Source: Thalassobius sp047123305
GTDB taxonomy: Bacteria > Pseudomonadota > Alphaproteobacteria > Rhodobacterales > Rhodobacteraceae
Reading direction: 5' to 3'
Length of the DNA stretch: 64,000 nt
NCBI RefSeq assembly: GCF_047123305.1
Contig: NZ_CP138918.1
Coordinates: forward strand, 1,674,001-1,738,000
The notes below the pieces were generated by a model, which made no database searches, was not told the origin of the DNA, and was given only the letters and a program-made list of their open reading frames with translations. This document shows positions 52,299 through 63,037 of the stretch, piece by piece. A program made the translations under genes and the position numbers. Every line of letters starts with the position of its first letter. The first letter of the stretch is position 1.

Positions 52299-52763
52299 AT
52301 GGTTGAAATAGCGTTGAGCTGGCTGCCGGAGGCGGACACAACTTTGGGCCTGCCAGCCTATGCCACCCAAGGGGCGGCGGGCGCGGATCTGCGGGCGAAC
52401 TTTGGCCCTGATCTGCGTGAGGCGGGGCTGGAATTGGCGCCGGGGGCACGTGCCTTGGTGCCGACAGGGCTGCGCATGGCGATCCCCGCAGGCTATGAGG
52501 TGCAGCTGCGGCCCCGGTCCGGGCTGGCGCTGAAACATGGCATCACTTTGCCCAACAGCCCCGGCACCATCGACAGCGATTATCGCGGCCCACTGGGCGT
52601 CATTGTCATGAATGCCGGTCAGGAGGCTTTCCAGATTAATCACGGCGACCGCATCGCGCAGATGATTGTTGCGCCGGTGGTTATGGCCTCCTTTGCGGTG
52701 GTGGAAGATCTGGAAGACACGGCGCGTGGTGCTGGCGGCTTTGGCTCTACCGGGCGCGGGTAA
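52299..52763 (+). CDS. dut: dUTP diphosphatase
   Basis: 154 residues. Trimeric dUTPase that keeps uracil out of DNA. Motifs 1-5: AGADLRA, RPRSGLALKHG, LPNSPGTIDSDYRG, GDRIAQMIV and GGFGSTGR. GTG 52293 is in frame upstream; ATG 52299 fits family length. coaBC-dut is a frequent pair in bacteria. Confidence 0.97.
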   Translation: MVEIALSWLPEADTTLGLPAYATQGAAGADLRANFGPDLREAGLELAPGARALVPTGLRMAIPAGYEVQLRPRSGLALKHGITLPNSPGTIDSDYRGPLGVIVMNAGQEAFQINHGDRIAQMIVAPVVMASFAVVEDLEDTARGAGGFGSTGRG

Positions 52764-52781
52764 GCAAGGGAGAGGCGAGCG

Positions 52782-53834
52782 ATGTTTCTGGTACTGGCAC
52801 TGGCGGCGCTGATTTGGGGCATTGGGCATCTGCTGCACGCCCCCAAGATGATGGTGCGTTTGATGCTGGCCCTGCTGTGGCTGGCGGTGGTGCTGTTGCA
52901 GCTGACCTTGCCGGATGGCCATGCGTTGCGCGAAGCAACCGGTGGCTCGGCGGCGCTGTGGTTGCTGCTGGCAGGGGCGGCTGTGCTGGTCTGGGTTTAC
53001 CGGATGGGTCTGGGCAAGTTGAAAGCGCGGGTTGCGACTGAGGCGGCAGAGGCTTCTGACGACAAGCCCAAGCCAACGTTTTCCGAGACAGAGCTGAACC
53101 GCTACGCCCGCCATATCATCATGCGTGAAGTGGGCGGTGCGGGCCAGAAACGGCTGAAGAATGCCAAAGTGCTGGTGATCGGCGCAGGCGGCCTTGGCTC
53201 CCCTGCATTGCTGTATCTGGCCGCGGCAGGGGTGGGCACCATCGGGGTGATTGATGACGATGAGGTCGATAACTCCAACCTGCAGCGGCAGGTGATCCAC
53301 AACGATGCCGATATCGGCCTGCCCAAGGTGTTCTCTGCCGAGAAAGCCATGAAGGCGCAGAACCCGTTCATCGAGGTGCGCCCTTACCAACGCAGGTTGG
53401 AGGCCGAGACGGCTGCAGATCTGTTTGCAGAGTATGACATTGTTCTGGATGGCACCGATAATTTCGACACCCGCTATCTGGCCAACCGGATCTGTGTTGA
53501 ACAGGGCAAGCCGCTGATTTCTGGCGCTTTGTCGCAGTGGGAGGGGCAAGTGAGCGTCTTCCACCCCCAAAAAGGCGGCCCCTGTTACCAATGTGTTTTC
53601 CCCGAAGCGCCCGCTGCGGGGCTGGCGCCCAGCTGCGCTGAAGCTGGGGTGATTGCGCCGCTGCCCGGGGTGATTGGCACGATGATGGCGGTGGAATGTA
53701 TGAAGCTGATCACCCGCGCCGGATCGGTCTTGCGCGGGGAAATGATGATTTATGACGCTTTATGGGGCGAAACCCGTAAATTCACGGTACATCCACGCGA
53801 TGATTGCCCGATTTGTGGCAAAACGGGTGGTTGA
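52782..53834 (+). CDS. Membrane-anchored MoeB/ThiF family protein
   Basis: 350 residues. A 75-residue N-terminal part with about three hydrophobic helices is followed by a complete E1-like domain: nucleotide loop IGAGGLGSPAL, then DDDEVDNSNLQRQ, DGTDNFDTRYL and zinc pairs CYQC and CPIC. MoeB/ThiF proteins adenylate the C-terminus of a sulfur carrier (MoaD or ThiS). Cys in SCAEAGVIAP is the MoeB-type conserved region. The membrane segment is an addition to the usual 250-residue MoeB. GGGAGAGG precedes ATG 52782. Confidence 0.9.
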   Translation: MFLVLALAALIWGIGHLLHAPKMMVRLMLALLWLAVVLLQLTLPDGHALREATGGSAALWLLLAGAAVLVWVYRMGLGKLKARVATEAAEASDDKPKPTFSETELNRYARHIIMREVGGAGQKRLKNAKVLVIGAGGLGSPALLYLAAAGVGTIGVIDDDEVDNSNLQRQVIHNDADIGLPKVFSAEKAMKAQNPFIEVRPYQRRLEAETAADLFAEYDIVLDGTDNFDTRYLANRICVEQGKPLISGALSQWEGQVSVFHPQKGGPCYQCVFPEAPAAGLAPSCAEAGVIAPLPGVIGTMMAVECMKLITRAGSVLRGEMMIYDALWGETRKFTVHPRDDCPICGKTGG

Positions 53835-53907
53835 GTGCGGCGCTGTTATCGCTAAAACAGTTACGGACGCCGGACCGGTTTCGGCCTGACTTGAGAGAGG
53901 ATTTGAG

Positions 53908-54693
53908 ATGAAATTTGTTCTGTCGATGGTGGCCGCGCTGGGCCTGACCTCCACCGCTATGGCCGCAGATCTGCCGGATCTTGGTGGTAAAGAAGTGGTG
54001 GTTGTCACCGAAAACGCCTACCCGCCGCTGCAGTTTGTCGATCCTTCGACCGGTGAGGCGATCGGCTGGGAATATGACGCCATGGCCGAGATCGCCAAGC
54101 GCATCAACATCACTGTGGTTTACGAAAACATCAGCTGGGACGCGATGATCCCTGCTGTGTCCGAGGGCCAATTTGACCTAGGGATGACTGGCATCACCAT
54201 CCGTGAGGACCGCAAAGAGAAGGTCGACTTCTCCGACAAATACCTGACCTCGCAGATGCGTATGATCGTGGCAGGGGATGAGACCCGTTTTGATGATGCC
54301 AAAAGTTTTGCCGCCAATGCCGACCTGTTGGCCGGGGCGCAGCCCGGCACCACACCGTTTTATGTGACCGTCTATGACATTCTGGACGGCAATGAAGCCA
54401 ACCCGCGCATCACCCTGTTTGAAACCTTCGGGGCTGCAGTGCAGGCGCTGCGCGTTGGCGATGTGGATCTGGCCCTGTCCGACAGCACTGCCGCAAACGG
54501 CTATGTCGAAGCCTCCAACGGTGGCCTGAAGATCGTCGGCGAGCCGCTGGGCACCGAAGATTTCGGCTTCATCTTCCCAAAAGGCTCGGACCTTGTTGCA
54601 CCGATCAATGCAGCCATCGCCTCGATGGAGGCAGACGGCACGCTGGAAGGGCTGAACACCAAGTGGTTCCTCGAGTATAAACTGGGCCAGTAA
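53908..54693 (+). CDS. Amino-acid ABC transporter substrate-binding protein
   Basis: 261 residues. Cleaved signal ending TAMAAD; the mature protein is a family 3 solute-binding protein (GWEYDAMAEIAKRINITV, GQFDLGMTGITIREDRKEKVDFS, quoted as GWEYDAMAEIAKRI and FDLGMTGITIREDRKE). It probably binds a polar amino acid. GAGAGG precedes ATG. Permease gene follows after an attenuating hairpin. Confidence 0.92.
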   Translation: MKFVLSMVAALGLTSTAMAADLPDLGGKEVVVVTENAYPPLQFVDPSTGEAIGWEYDAMAEIAKRINITVVYENISWDAMIPAVSEGQFDLGMTGITIREDRKEKVDFSDKYLTSQMRMIVAGDETRFDDAKSFAANADLLAGAQPGTTPFYVTVYDILDGNEANPRITLFETFGAAVQALRVGDVDLALSDSTAANGYVEASNGGLKIVGEPLGTEDFGFIFPKGSDLVAPINAAIASMEADGTLEGLNTKWFLEYKLGQ

Positions 54694-54715
54694 GGTCCGA
54701 CGACAGCGACGACAG

Positions 54716-54749
54716 ATCCCCGGCCGCCAAGCGCGCGTCGGGGATTTTT
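54716..54749 (+). terminator. Intra-operon terminator between binding protein and permease
   Basis: ATCCCCG (54716-54722) pairs with CGGGGAT (54739-54745), then TTTTTC. Such partial terminators let the binding protein be made in excess of the permease. Confidence 0.78.
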
Positions 54750-54765
54750 CTGAAAGGCAGGCGAC

Positions 54766-55563
54766 ATGGGCCCGATCCGCGAAAACAAAGAGGACTTTCC
54801 CTGGTGGTTGGTCGTGGTGCTGGCGATTGGCGTTTACCTTGGTTGGCAGGTGGTCAGTGATGACCTTTATGTGCAGATCCTGGGCACCCTGACAAAAGGT
54901 GTTCGGCTGACAATCTTTGTGACGCTGGTGAGCTTTGTGCTGGCCTCGGGGCTGGGGCTGTTGCTGGCTGTGGGGGCGGGATCAAAGTACCTGGTGATCC
55001 GCCAGCTCTGCCGTTTCTATGTCGAAGTGGTGCGCGGCGTGCCGATCATTGTGCTGCTGCTCTATGTGGCCTTCGCCCTCGCGCCGGCTTTGGTGGAGTT
55101 TTACAATTATCTGGCCAATCTTCTGGGGTTGGACCCGATCCGCACCCGCCAGTTCCCGCTGCTGTGGCGGGCCATCATCGCGCTGATGGTTGCCTATAGC
55201 GCCTTCATTTCCGAAGTGTTCCGCGCCGGTCTGCAGTCAGTCGACAAGGGCCAGATCGAGGCCGCACAGGCTCTGGGCCTTAGCCGTTGGCAGCGCTTCC
55301 GGCTGGTGGTGTTCCCGCAGGCGATCCGCACCATCCTGCCGCCGCTGGGCAATGATTTCGTCGCGCTGGTCAAGGATTCCTCACTGGTGTCGGTGCTGGG
55401 GGTGCTGGACGTGACACAGCTGGGTAAGGTCACGGCCGCTAGCAATTTCCGCTATTTCGAGACCTACAATGTGGTGGCGCTCATTTATCTGACGATGACG
55501 ATTGGTTTGTCATTGCTGCTGCGTCGTCTGGAGCGACACATGCGCCGCAAGGATTTCGGCTGA
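54766..55563 (+). CDS. Amino-acid ABC transporter permease
   Basis: 265 residues, about five to six membrane helices of the His/Glu/Gln/Arg permease class. The EAA loop reads GQIEAAQALGLSRWQRFRLVVFPQA (split GQIEAAQALGLSRWQ, RFRLVVFPQA), and VEVVRGVPIIVLLLY is the N-terminal class motif. It pairs with the binding protein gene upstream; no cognate ATPase gene follows within the window, so it must borrow one. Confidence 0.92.
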   Translation: MGPIRENKEDFPWWLVVVLAIGVYLGWQVVSDDLYVQILGTLTKGVRLTIFVTLVSFVLASGLGLLLAVGAGSKYLVIRQLCRFYVEVVRGVPIIVLLLYVAFALAPALVEFYNYLANLLGLDPIRTRQFPLLWRAIIALMVAYSAFISEVFRAGLQSVDKGQIEAAQALGLSRWQRFRLVVFPQAIRTILPPLGNDFVALVKDSSLVSVLGVLDVTQLGKVTAASNFRYFETYNVVALIYLTMTIGLSLLLRRLERHMRRKDFG

Positions 55564-55603
55564 CACCGGCAGCAGGACGGTTGCGCGACCCCGGTATTGG
55601 GGT

Positions 55604-55673
55604 AGGGGCATTGCCCCTCTGCGGTCATTTGCAATGACCACATTCACCCCAGGATATTTCTTCCAAGAAGAAA
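55604..55673 (+). repeat. Intergenic double-hairpin repeat, copy C
   Basis: AGGGGC-ATT-GCCCCT (55604-55618), GGTCATT-TGC-AATGACC (55623-55639), then ACATTCACCCCAGGATATTT and CCAAGAAGAAA. Lies 40 bases past the permease stop, in sense. Confidence 0.75.
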
Positions 55674-55748
55674 GCGCGCACGCAATTACGTGAGGCCACT
55701 GGACGATTGCCGGTGGCAGGCATAGCTTGCCTGTCAAAGGAGATCTCC

Positions 55749-57758
55749 ATGACCAATCCGTTGCTGTCCGACTGGACCACCCCATTTGAAATCGCCCCCT
55801 TTGATCTGATCGAAGACGCTCATTTCGCCCCCGCCTTTGCCGACGCGCTAGAGGCTCATAACGCCGAGATTGCGGCGATTGCCGGCAACGCCGAAGCGCC
55901 GACCTTTGCCAACACCGTTGAGGCCCTAGAGGCGGCGGGCGGCGCATTGGACAAGGTCTTGTCGGTGTTTTTCACCGTTGCAGGTGCCGACAGCAATCCG
56001 GTGCGGGAAGCGTTGCAGCGCGATTTTTCCCCCAAGATGGCGGCGCATTTCGCGGCGATCTCGTCCAATAAGGCGCTGTTTGCGCGACTTGCAGATCTTT
56101 GGGCGCGGCGGGATGATCTGGGCCTGTCAGCAGAGCAGGCCCGTGTCTTGATGCTGACCCATCGCGGTTTTGTCCGGTCTGGCGCGGCACTGGAGGGGCT
56201 CGAGGATGCCCGCATGGGGGAAATCAAGGGCCGTTTGGCGACGCTGGGTACCGCGTTCATGCAGAATCTTTTGGCTGATGAGCGCGAGTGGTTCATGGAA
56301 CTGGGTGAAGAAGATCTGGACGGTTTGCCCGATTTTGCTGTGGAGGCCATGCGTGCGGCGGGTTCTGAAAAGGGCGCGGCCGGACCTGTCGTCACCACGG
56401 GCCGGTCGATCATCACCCCGTTCCTGCAGTTCTCCACCCGCCGGGATCTGCGCGAAAAAGCTTATCAGGCCTATGTCGCCCGGGGCGCCAATGGCAATGC
56501 CAATGACAACCGTGCCAACGCGGGCGAGGTGTTGGCGTTGCGGCAGGAACGGGCGCAGCTTCTGGGTTATGAAGATTTCGCCAGCTACAAGCTGGAGACC
56601 GAAATGGCCAAGACCCCTGACCGGGTTGCAGAGCTGCTGGAAGCCGTTTGGCAACCAGCCAAGGCCCGTGCCGAAGAGGATGCCAAGGTGCTGGCGGCGA
56701 TGATGCATGCCGACGGGATCAACGGCGATCTGGAGGCCTGGGATTGGCACTATTATGCTGCCAAACGCCGCAAGGCGGAACATGATCTGGATGAGGCGGA
56801 GCTGAAGCCCTACCTGCAGCTGGAACGGATGATCGAGGCTTCATTTGCCTGTGCCAATCGCCTGTTTGGTCTGGAGTTCGCGCCGCTGGATGTGCCGCTT
56901 TATCATGAAGATTGCCGCGCCTGGGAGGTGACCCGAAACGGGGAACATGTGGCGGTGTTTATTGGCGATTATTTCGCCCGCGGCTCGAAACGGTCGGGGG
57001 CCTGGTGTTCGGCGATGCGAGCGCAGGCGCGGTTCCCCAAGGTGCAGGCACCGGTGGTGATGAATGTGTGCAACTTCGCCAAGGGCGACCCCGCGCTTCT
57101 GTCTTATGATGATGCGCGCACGCTGTTCCATGAATTTGGCCACGCGCTGCATCAGATGCTGTCCAATGTGACCTATGAAAGCATTTCCGGCACCTCGGTG
57201 GCGCGGGACTTTGTGGAACTGCCAAGCCAGCTTTATGAACACTGGCTGGAAGTGCCTGAGGTGCTGCAGGAATTTGCCACCCATGCTGAGACCGGCGAGG
57301 CGATGCCGGCCGCGATGCTGGAGAAGGTGCTGGGCGCGGCCAATTTTGATCAGGGGTTCCAGACGGTGGAATATGTGGCCTCCGCCATGGTGGATCTGGC
57401 GTTTCATCGGGGGGAGGTCCCGGCGGATCCGATGGCGAAACAGGCGGAGGTTCTGGCGGGGCTCGGCATGCCGAAACAGATCGCCATGCGCCATGCGACG
57501 CCGCATTTTGCCCATGTTTTTGCTGGGGACGGCTATTCCTCGGGCTATTATAGCTACATGTGGTCAGAGGTGATGGACGCAGATGCCTTTGCCGCCTTTG
57601 AAGAGGCCGGAGGGCCGTTCGATCCAGAAAAGGCCAAGGCGCTGGAGGCGAATATCCTGTCTACCGGCGGGTCCAAAGAGGCCGAGGATCTTTATGTGGC
57701 GTTCCGGGGGCGGATGCCTGGGGTTAAGGCGCTGCTGAAGGGACGTGGGCTGGCCTGA
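55749..57758 (+). CDS. dcp: M3 family metallopeptidase (peptidyl-dipeptidase Dcp)
   Basis: 669 residues. Oligopeptidase with the zinc site HEFGH (FHEFGHALHQM, about residue 460) and the third ligand in GTSVARDFVELPSQ (Glu of FVELPSQ). Length and the opening NPLLSDWTTPFEIAPFDLI match Dcp/OpdA-type cytosolic enzymes, which trim dipeptides from small peptides. AAAGGAG is seven bases before ATG 55749. Could act on peptides taken up by nearby transporters, but no link is shown. Confidence 0.95.
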   Translation: MTNPLLSDWTTPFEIAPFDLIEDAHFAPAFADALEAHNAEIAAIAGNAEAPTFANTVEALEAAGGALDKVLSVFFTVAGADSNPVREALQRDFSPKMAAHFAAISSNKALFARLADLWARRDDLGLSAEQARVLMLTHRGFVRSGAALEGLEDARMGEIKGRLATLGTAFMQNLLADEREWFMELGEEDLDGLPDFAVEAMRAAGSEKGAAGPVVTTGRSIITPFLQFSTRRDLREKAYQAYVARGANGNANDNRANAGEVLALRQERAQLLGYEDFASYKLETEMAKTPDRVAELLEAVWQPAKARAEEDAKVLAAMMHADGINGDLEAWDWHYYAAKRRKAEHDLDEAELKPYLQLERMIEASFACANRLFGLEFAPLDVPLYHEDCRAWEVTRNGEHVAVFIGDYFARGSKRSGAWCSAMRAQARFPKVQAPVVMNVCNFAKGDPALLSYDDARTLFHEFGHALHQMLSNVTYESISGTSVARDFVELPSQLYEHWLEVPEVLQEFATHAETGEAMPAAMLEKVLGAANFDQGFQTVEYVASAMVDLAFHRGEVPADPMAKQAEVLAGLGMPKQIAMRHATPHFAHVFAGDGYSSGYYSYMWSEVMDADAFAAFEEAGGPFDPEKAKALEANILSTGGSKEAEDLYVAFRGRMPGVKALLKGRGLA

Positions 57759-57780
57759 GCGCCTGCGACCTTGGGGCGGG

Positions 57781-57852
57781 GAGGGGCTTTGCCCCTCTGG
57801 AGCCATTTGGAATGGCCCCATTCACCCCAGAGTATTTTTCGGATCGATGAAA
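57781..57852 (+). repeat. Intergenic double-hairpin repeat, copy D
   Basis: GAGGGGC-TTT-GCCCCTC (57781-57797), GCCATT-TGG-AATGGC (57802-57816), then ATTCACCCCAGAGTATTT and GATGAAAGG. Follows the dcp stop in sense. Confidence 0.75.
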
Positions 57853-57913
57853 GGTCACCCCACCAAGAGGTGGCCTTTGTTTTGTAGTCAGCCCAGGACT
57901 ACGGCGCGGGGAC

Positions 57914-58480
57914 CTATGGTTCCAGATAGAGTGCGCCGTCTTTGAAACCGCCGCGGATCAGTCGGGCGGCATTGGCGGTATCGGGGAACTCTTCCTGCCA
58001 GTCACGAAAGCGGTCGTTGGTGACGATTGCCGCACCGGTATCGCGGGCGGCCTCCAGCAGGAAGGGATCGGCAGGAACCCCTTTGGGCGACACCATGACC
58101 TGTGCGACGGGCAGGTCCAGCATTTTGGCGAGGCGGGTGTCATTCACAAACCGGTCTGAAATTTTATAGCCGACATTGGCGTCAAAAACGACGCCCGGCG
58201 CATAGCCCGCCTGGGCCAGGGTTTGCACCAGCTGTTTCACCAGCACGAGGTCGGGTTCACCGTTGCGCCAATGCAGGACGTTGGAACCATCTATAAGGAT
58301 CGGTTTGCGCTGGCGTGACCGGCGGGCTTTGACATGAGCTATGCCCCAGACCAGCAACGAGAATGCCGCCGCCCCCAGCAGGGCGGGGCGCGGCAACCTC
58401 TCTAGGGCCAAGGAGAGCGAGGGCGGCGCAAAGGCGGCCGCCAGGAAAATCAGGGCGAGAATGACCCAAAGAACGCGCAA
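57914..58480 (-). CDS. Membrane-anchored NYN/Zc3h12a-like nuclease domain protein
   Basis: 188 residues. Two N-terminal hydrophobic segments (about 3-20 and 33-48) and a cytosolic NYN domain: ILIDGSNVLHW (catalytic Asp), VVFDANVGYK, and IVTNDRFRDW near the C-terminus, the acidic residues of PIN-like RNases of the Zc3h12a subgroup. RNA cleavage is expected from the family, but is unproven. The start is taken as TTG 58480, without a clear Shine-Dalgarno sequence, twelve bases after the pgm stop; no better start in frame. Confidence 0.75.
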   Translation of the reverse strand: MRVLWVILALIFLAAAFAPPSLSLALERLPRPALLGAAAFSLLVWGIAHVKARRSRQRKPILIDGSNVLHWRNGEPDLVLVKQLVQTLAQAGYAPGVVFDANVGYKISDRFVNDTRLAKMLDLPVAQVMVSPKGVPADPFLLEAARDTGAAIVTNDRFRDWQEEFPDTANAARLIRGGFKDGALYLEP

Positions 58481-58492
58481 AACCAGCGCCGA

Positions 58493-59989
58493 TCAGATCG
58501 TCTGATCGTAGTCGCCAACCAGCGGTTCGGTTTTGATGACGGCGTCGATCTCGGCGAAGATGGCGCGCATTTCGGCGTCGCTGTCGCTGCTTTCGCAGAC
58601 CACCACCAGATTGGGTGTGTTGGAGGAGGCGCGCACCAGCCCCCAGGAACCGTTTTCCAGGATCACCCGGGCGCCGTTCACGGTCACCACCTCTTTGATG
58701 GCCTTACCGGCAAAGGGTTCACCCGCATCGGCCTTGGCCACCAGCTTGGCGACCAGACGTTCCAGCACGTCGTATTTCTCTGTGTCAGCGCAATAGGGCG
58801 ACATGGTGGGGGTGGACCAGGTTTTCGGCAGTGCCTTGCGCAGGTCCGACATCTTCATGTCGGGGTTGCGATCCATCAGCTTGCAGATTTCCACGGCGAC
58901 GCGCATGCCGTCGTCATAGCCGCGGCCAATGTCACCGGACAGGAAGTAATGGCCGGACTTTTCAAAACCCGCCAGTGCACCCAGGGCGTGGACCCGGCGT
59001 TTCATGTGGCTGTGACCGGTTTTCCAGTAGTCAGCTTTGATGTTGTGCTTTTGCAGCTCGGGGTCCGAGGCAAAGAGGCCGGTGGATTTCACATCCGCTA
59101 CAAAGGTGGAACCAGGGTAAAGCTTGGCCAGATCGCGGGCCATGATGACACCCACCTTATCGGCAAAAATCTCTTCCCCTTCATCATCCACCACGCCGCA
59201 GCGGTCGCCATCGCCGTCAAAGCCAAGCGCAAAATCCGCGCCCGAGGCCTTCACGCTGTCTGACATGTCATGCAGCATTTCCATCGCTTCGGGGTTTGGG
59301 TTGTAGTTGGGGAAAGTGTAATCCAGCCGGTTGTGGCTATCGACCATTTCAACGCCCAGCCGTTCAAACAACGCAGGACCAAAGGCGGCGGCGGTGCCAT
59401 TGCCGGAGGCGCAGACGACTTTCAGCTTGCGGGACATTTTGAAATCCCCAACCAGGTCATCCATATAGGCGTCCCAGACGCAATCGACGAATTCATAGGT
59501 GCCGCCCTCATGGGGCTGTCCCTTGCCGTTCAGCACAATGTCCTTCAGCTCACCCATTTCATCAGGGCCGTGGGTCAGCGGGCGCTGGAAGCCCATTTTG
59601 ACACCGGTCCAGCCGTTTGGATTGTGCGAGGCGGTGACCATCGCCACGGCGGGCGCGTCCAGATGGAACTGGCTGAAATAGGCCATCGGGGTGATGCAGG
59701 GGCCGATGTCTTTGACCTGGATGCCAGCCTGCATCAGACCAACCACCAGCGCGTTTTTGATCGACAGCGAGTAGTCGCGATAATCGTTGCCCACGGCGAT
59801 CACCGGTTCCAGCCCGTGCAGGCGCATCTGGGTGCCAATGCCCAGACCCAGCGCGGTCATGCCGGGCAGGTTGATCTCATCGGGGAACTTCCAGCGCGCA
59901 TCATATTCACGGAAGCCCGTGGGTTTGATCATCGGCAGCTTGAGAAAGTCCCAGGTGTTCGGGGTCACGTCAGGAAGAGGTTTGGTCAC
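58493..59989 (-). CDS. Phosphomannomutase/phosphoglucomutase
   Basis: 498 residues of the alpha-D-phosphohexomutase family (AlgC/ManB type). Phospho-Ser in TASHNPNGWTG, metal loop DGDGDRCG, sugar-binding EKSGHYF and the C-terminal phosphate loop RASSNTPN. Provides mannose-1-P or glucose-1-P for nucleotide sugars, so it fits with the capsule export genes next to it. GTG 59989 is the start. Downstream of kpsE on the same strand across tandem hairpins. Confidence 0.93.
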   Translation of the reverse strand: MTKPLPDVTPNTWDFLKLPMIKPTGFREYDARWKFPDEINLPGMTALGLGIGTQMRLHGLEPVIAVGNDYRDYSLSIKNALVVGLMQAGIQVKDIGPCITPMAYFSQFHLDAPAVAMVTASHNPNGWTGVKMGFQRPLTHGPDEMGELKDIVLNGKGQPHEGGTYEFVDCVWDAYMDDLVGDFKMSRKLKVVCASGNGTAAAFGPALFERLGVEMVDSHNRLDYTFPNYNPNPEAMEMLHDMSDSVKASGADFALGFDGDGDRCGVVDDEGEEIFADKVGVIMARDLAKLYPGSTFVADVKSTGLFASDPELQKHNIKADYWKTGHSHMKRRVHALGALAGFEKSGHYFLSGDIGRGYDDGMRVAVEICKLMDRNPDMKMSDLRKALPKTWSTPTMSPYCADTEKYDVLERLVAKLVAKADAGEPFAGKAIKEVVTVNGARVILENGSWGLVRASSNTPNLVVVCESSDSDAEMRAIFAEIDAVIKTEPLVGDYDQTI

Positions 59990-60087
59990 AGAATCACTCG
60001 CTTCGAAAAGGGTTTCCTTGGGGCGCGTCCCACGGGGCGCTCACTGCAGCAGTTATGCCGAGAAAAATGTTACGTTTCAACAAACCA

Positions 60088-60147
60088 ACTGGCGAAAGGC
60101 CAGTGCCAGAAGCGGCCTCTCCTGACCTGATAGGTAGGAGAGGCGGC
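60088..60147 (-). terminator. Tandem hairpins between kpsE and the mutase gene
   Basis: ACTGGC-GAAAG-GCCAGT (60088-60104) and a long stem GCGGCCTCTCCT/AGGAGAGGCGGC (60112-60147, one mismatch), whose loop contains ACCT-GAT-AGGT. Immediately after kpsE. No long U-run; probably an RNA-stability or partial termination site. Confidence 0.65.
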
Positions 60148-60152
60148 TGGAT

Positions 60153-62175
<2,023 letters not shown>

Positions 62176-62198
<23 letters not shown>

Positions 62199-62835
62199 AG
62201 AGCTGTTTCGCTTCTTCCAAGGTGTCAAACATGTGCAGCTTGCCGCTCATCAGGACGGCCGCTGAACGGGCAAATCTCTGTAACGTCTGCGCTTGGTGCG
62301 AGACGATGATCACGGTGGTGTTCTGCAGTCGGTCGCGCAGAATATCCCCCGCCTTTTTGTTGAACTCCACATCGGTCGATCCGGGCATGCCTTCATCGAT
62401 CAGGTAAAGGTCGAAATCCAGCGCCAGAAGCAGCGCAAAGGAAAACCGGGCACGCATCCCTTGGCTATAGGTGCCAAGCGGCTGGTCGAAGTATTCGCCA
62501 AGCCCACAAAGCCAGCGGCAGAAGGCCTCAACATAGTCTGGGTCCAAACCATAGAGACGGGCGATATAACGGCTGTTTTCCACGGCAGAGTGTTTTCCCA
62601 CAACACCGCCCATGAACCCCAGCGGAAAAGATACGCGGCAACCCCGGCGGATCACACCTTCGTCCGGTTTTTCCAATCCGGCCATCATGTTGATCAGCGT
62701 CGTCTTGCCGGTCCCGTTTGGCGCCAAAATGCCCAGCGATTGGCCAAGCTCCACCCGGAAGGAGACCTTTTCAAGGATCACCTTGCGCTGAGTTCCGGTC
62801 CAGAAGGACTTACTGACGTTTTCAAACTCAAGCAT
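62176..62835 (-). CDS. kpsT: Capsule polysaccharide ABC transporter, ATPase KpsT
   Basis: 219 residues. Walker A APNGTGKTT, signature region YSQGMRARFSFALLLAL, Walker B LYLIDEGMPG, H-loop VSHQ. The short length and the SQGM signature are those of KpsT/CtrD proteins, which drive export of group 2 capsule chains. kpsE overlaps the end by 23 bases. The permease KpsM is not seen upstream (nhaA follows across 200 bases) and must be elsewhere. Confidence 0.93.
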
Positions 62836-62971
62836 ATGGGCCTATGCGCTCCTGCTCGCCCCAGAAATAATGCACTCGTCTTAAAGCAGAGTTATCTCCT
62901 CTCAGAACGGCGCGATTTGGCTTTTGATTAGGGTATGCCACGGGCAAGGGGGCAAAATTAAGGCTAAATGT

Positions 62972-63001
62972 TGAAAAACCGACACCAAAGGGCGTCGGTT
63001 T
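62972..63001 (-). terminator. Terminator after nhaA
   Basis: AAACCGAC (62976-62983) pairs with GTCGGTTT (62994-63001); on the minus strand the stem ends GGTTTTTC, 37 bases past the nhaA stop. The rest of the 202-base gap before kpsT shows no gene; it probably holds the kpsT promoter. Confidence 0.8.
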
Positions 63002-63037
63002 CTCGGATTGTTTCCAGATTTTGCGGGTTGGAACGGG

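Noticed and set aside
51663..53591. 642-codon minus-strand ORF opposite coaBC, dut and moeB
   Set aside because: Crosses three well-supported genes antisense; no family pattern.
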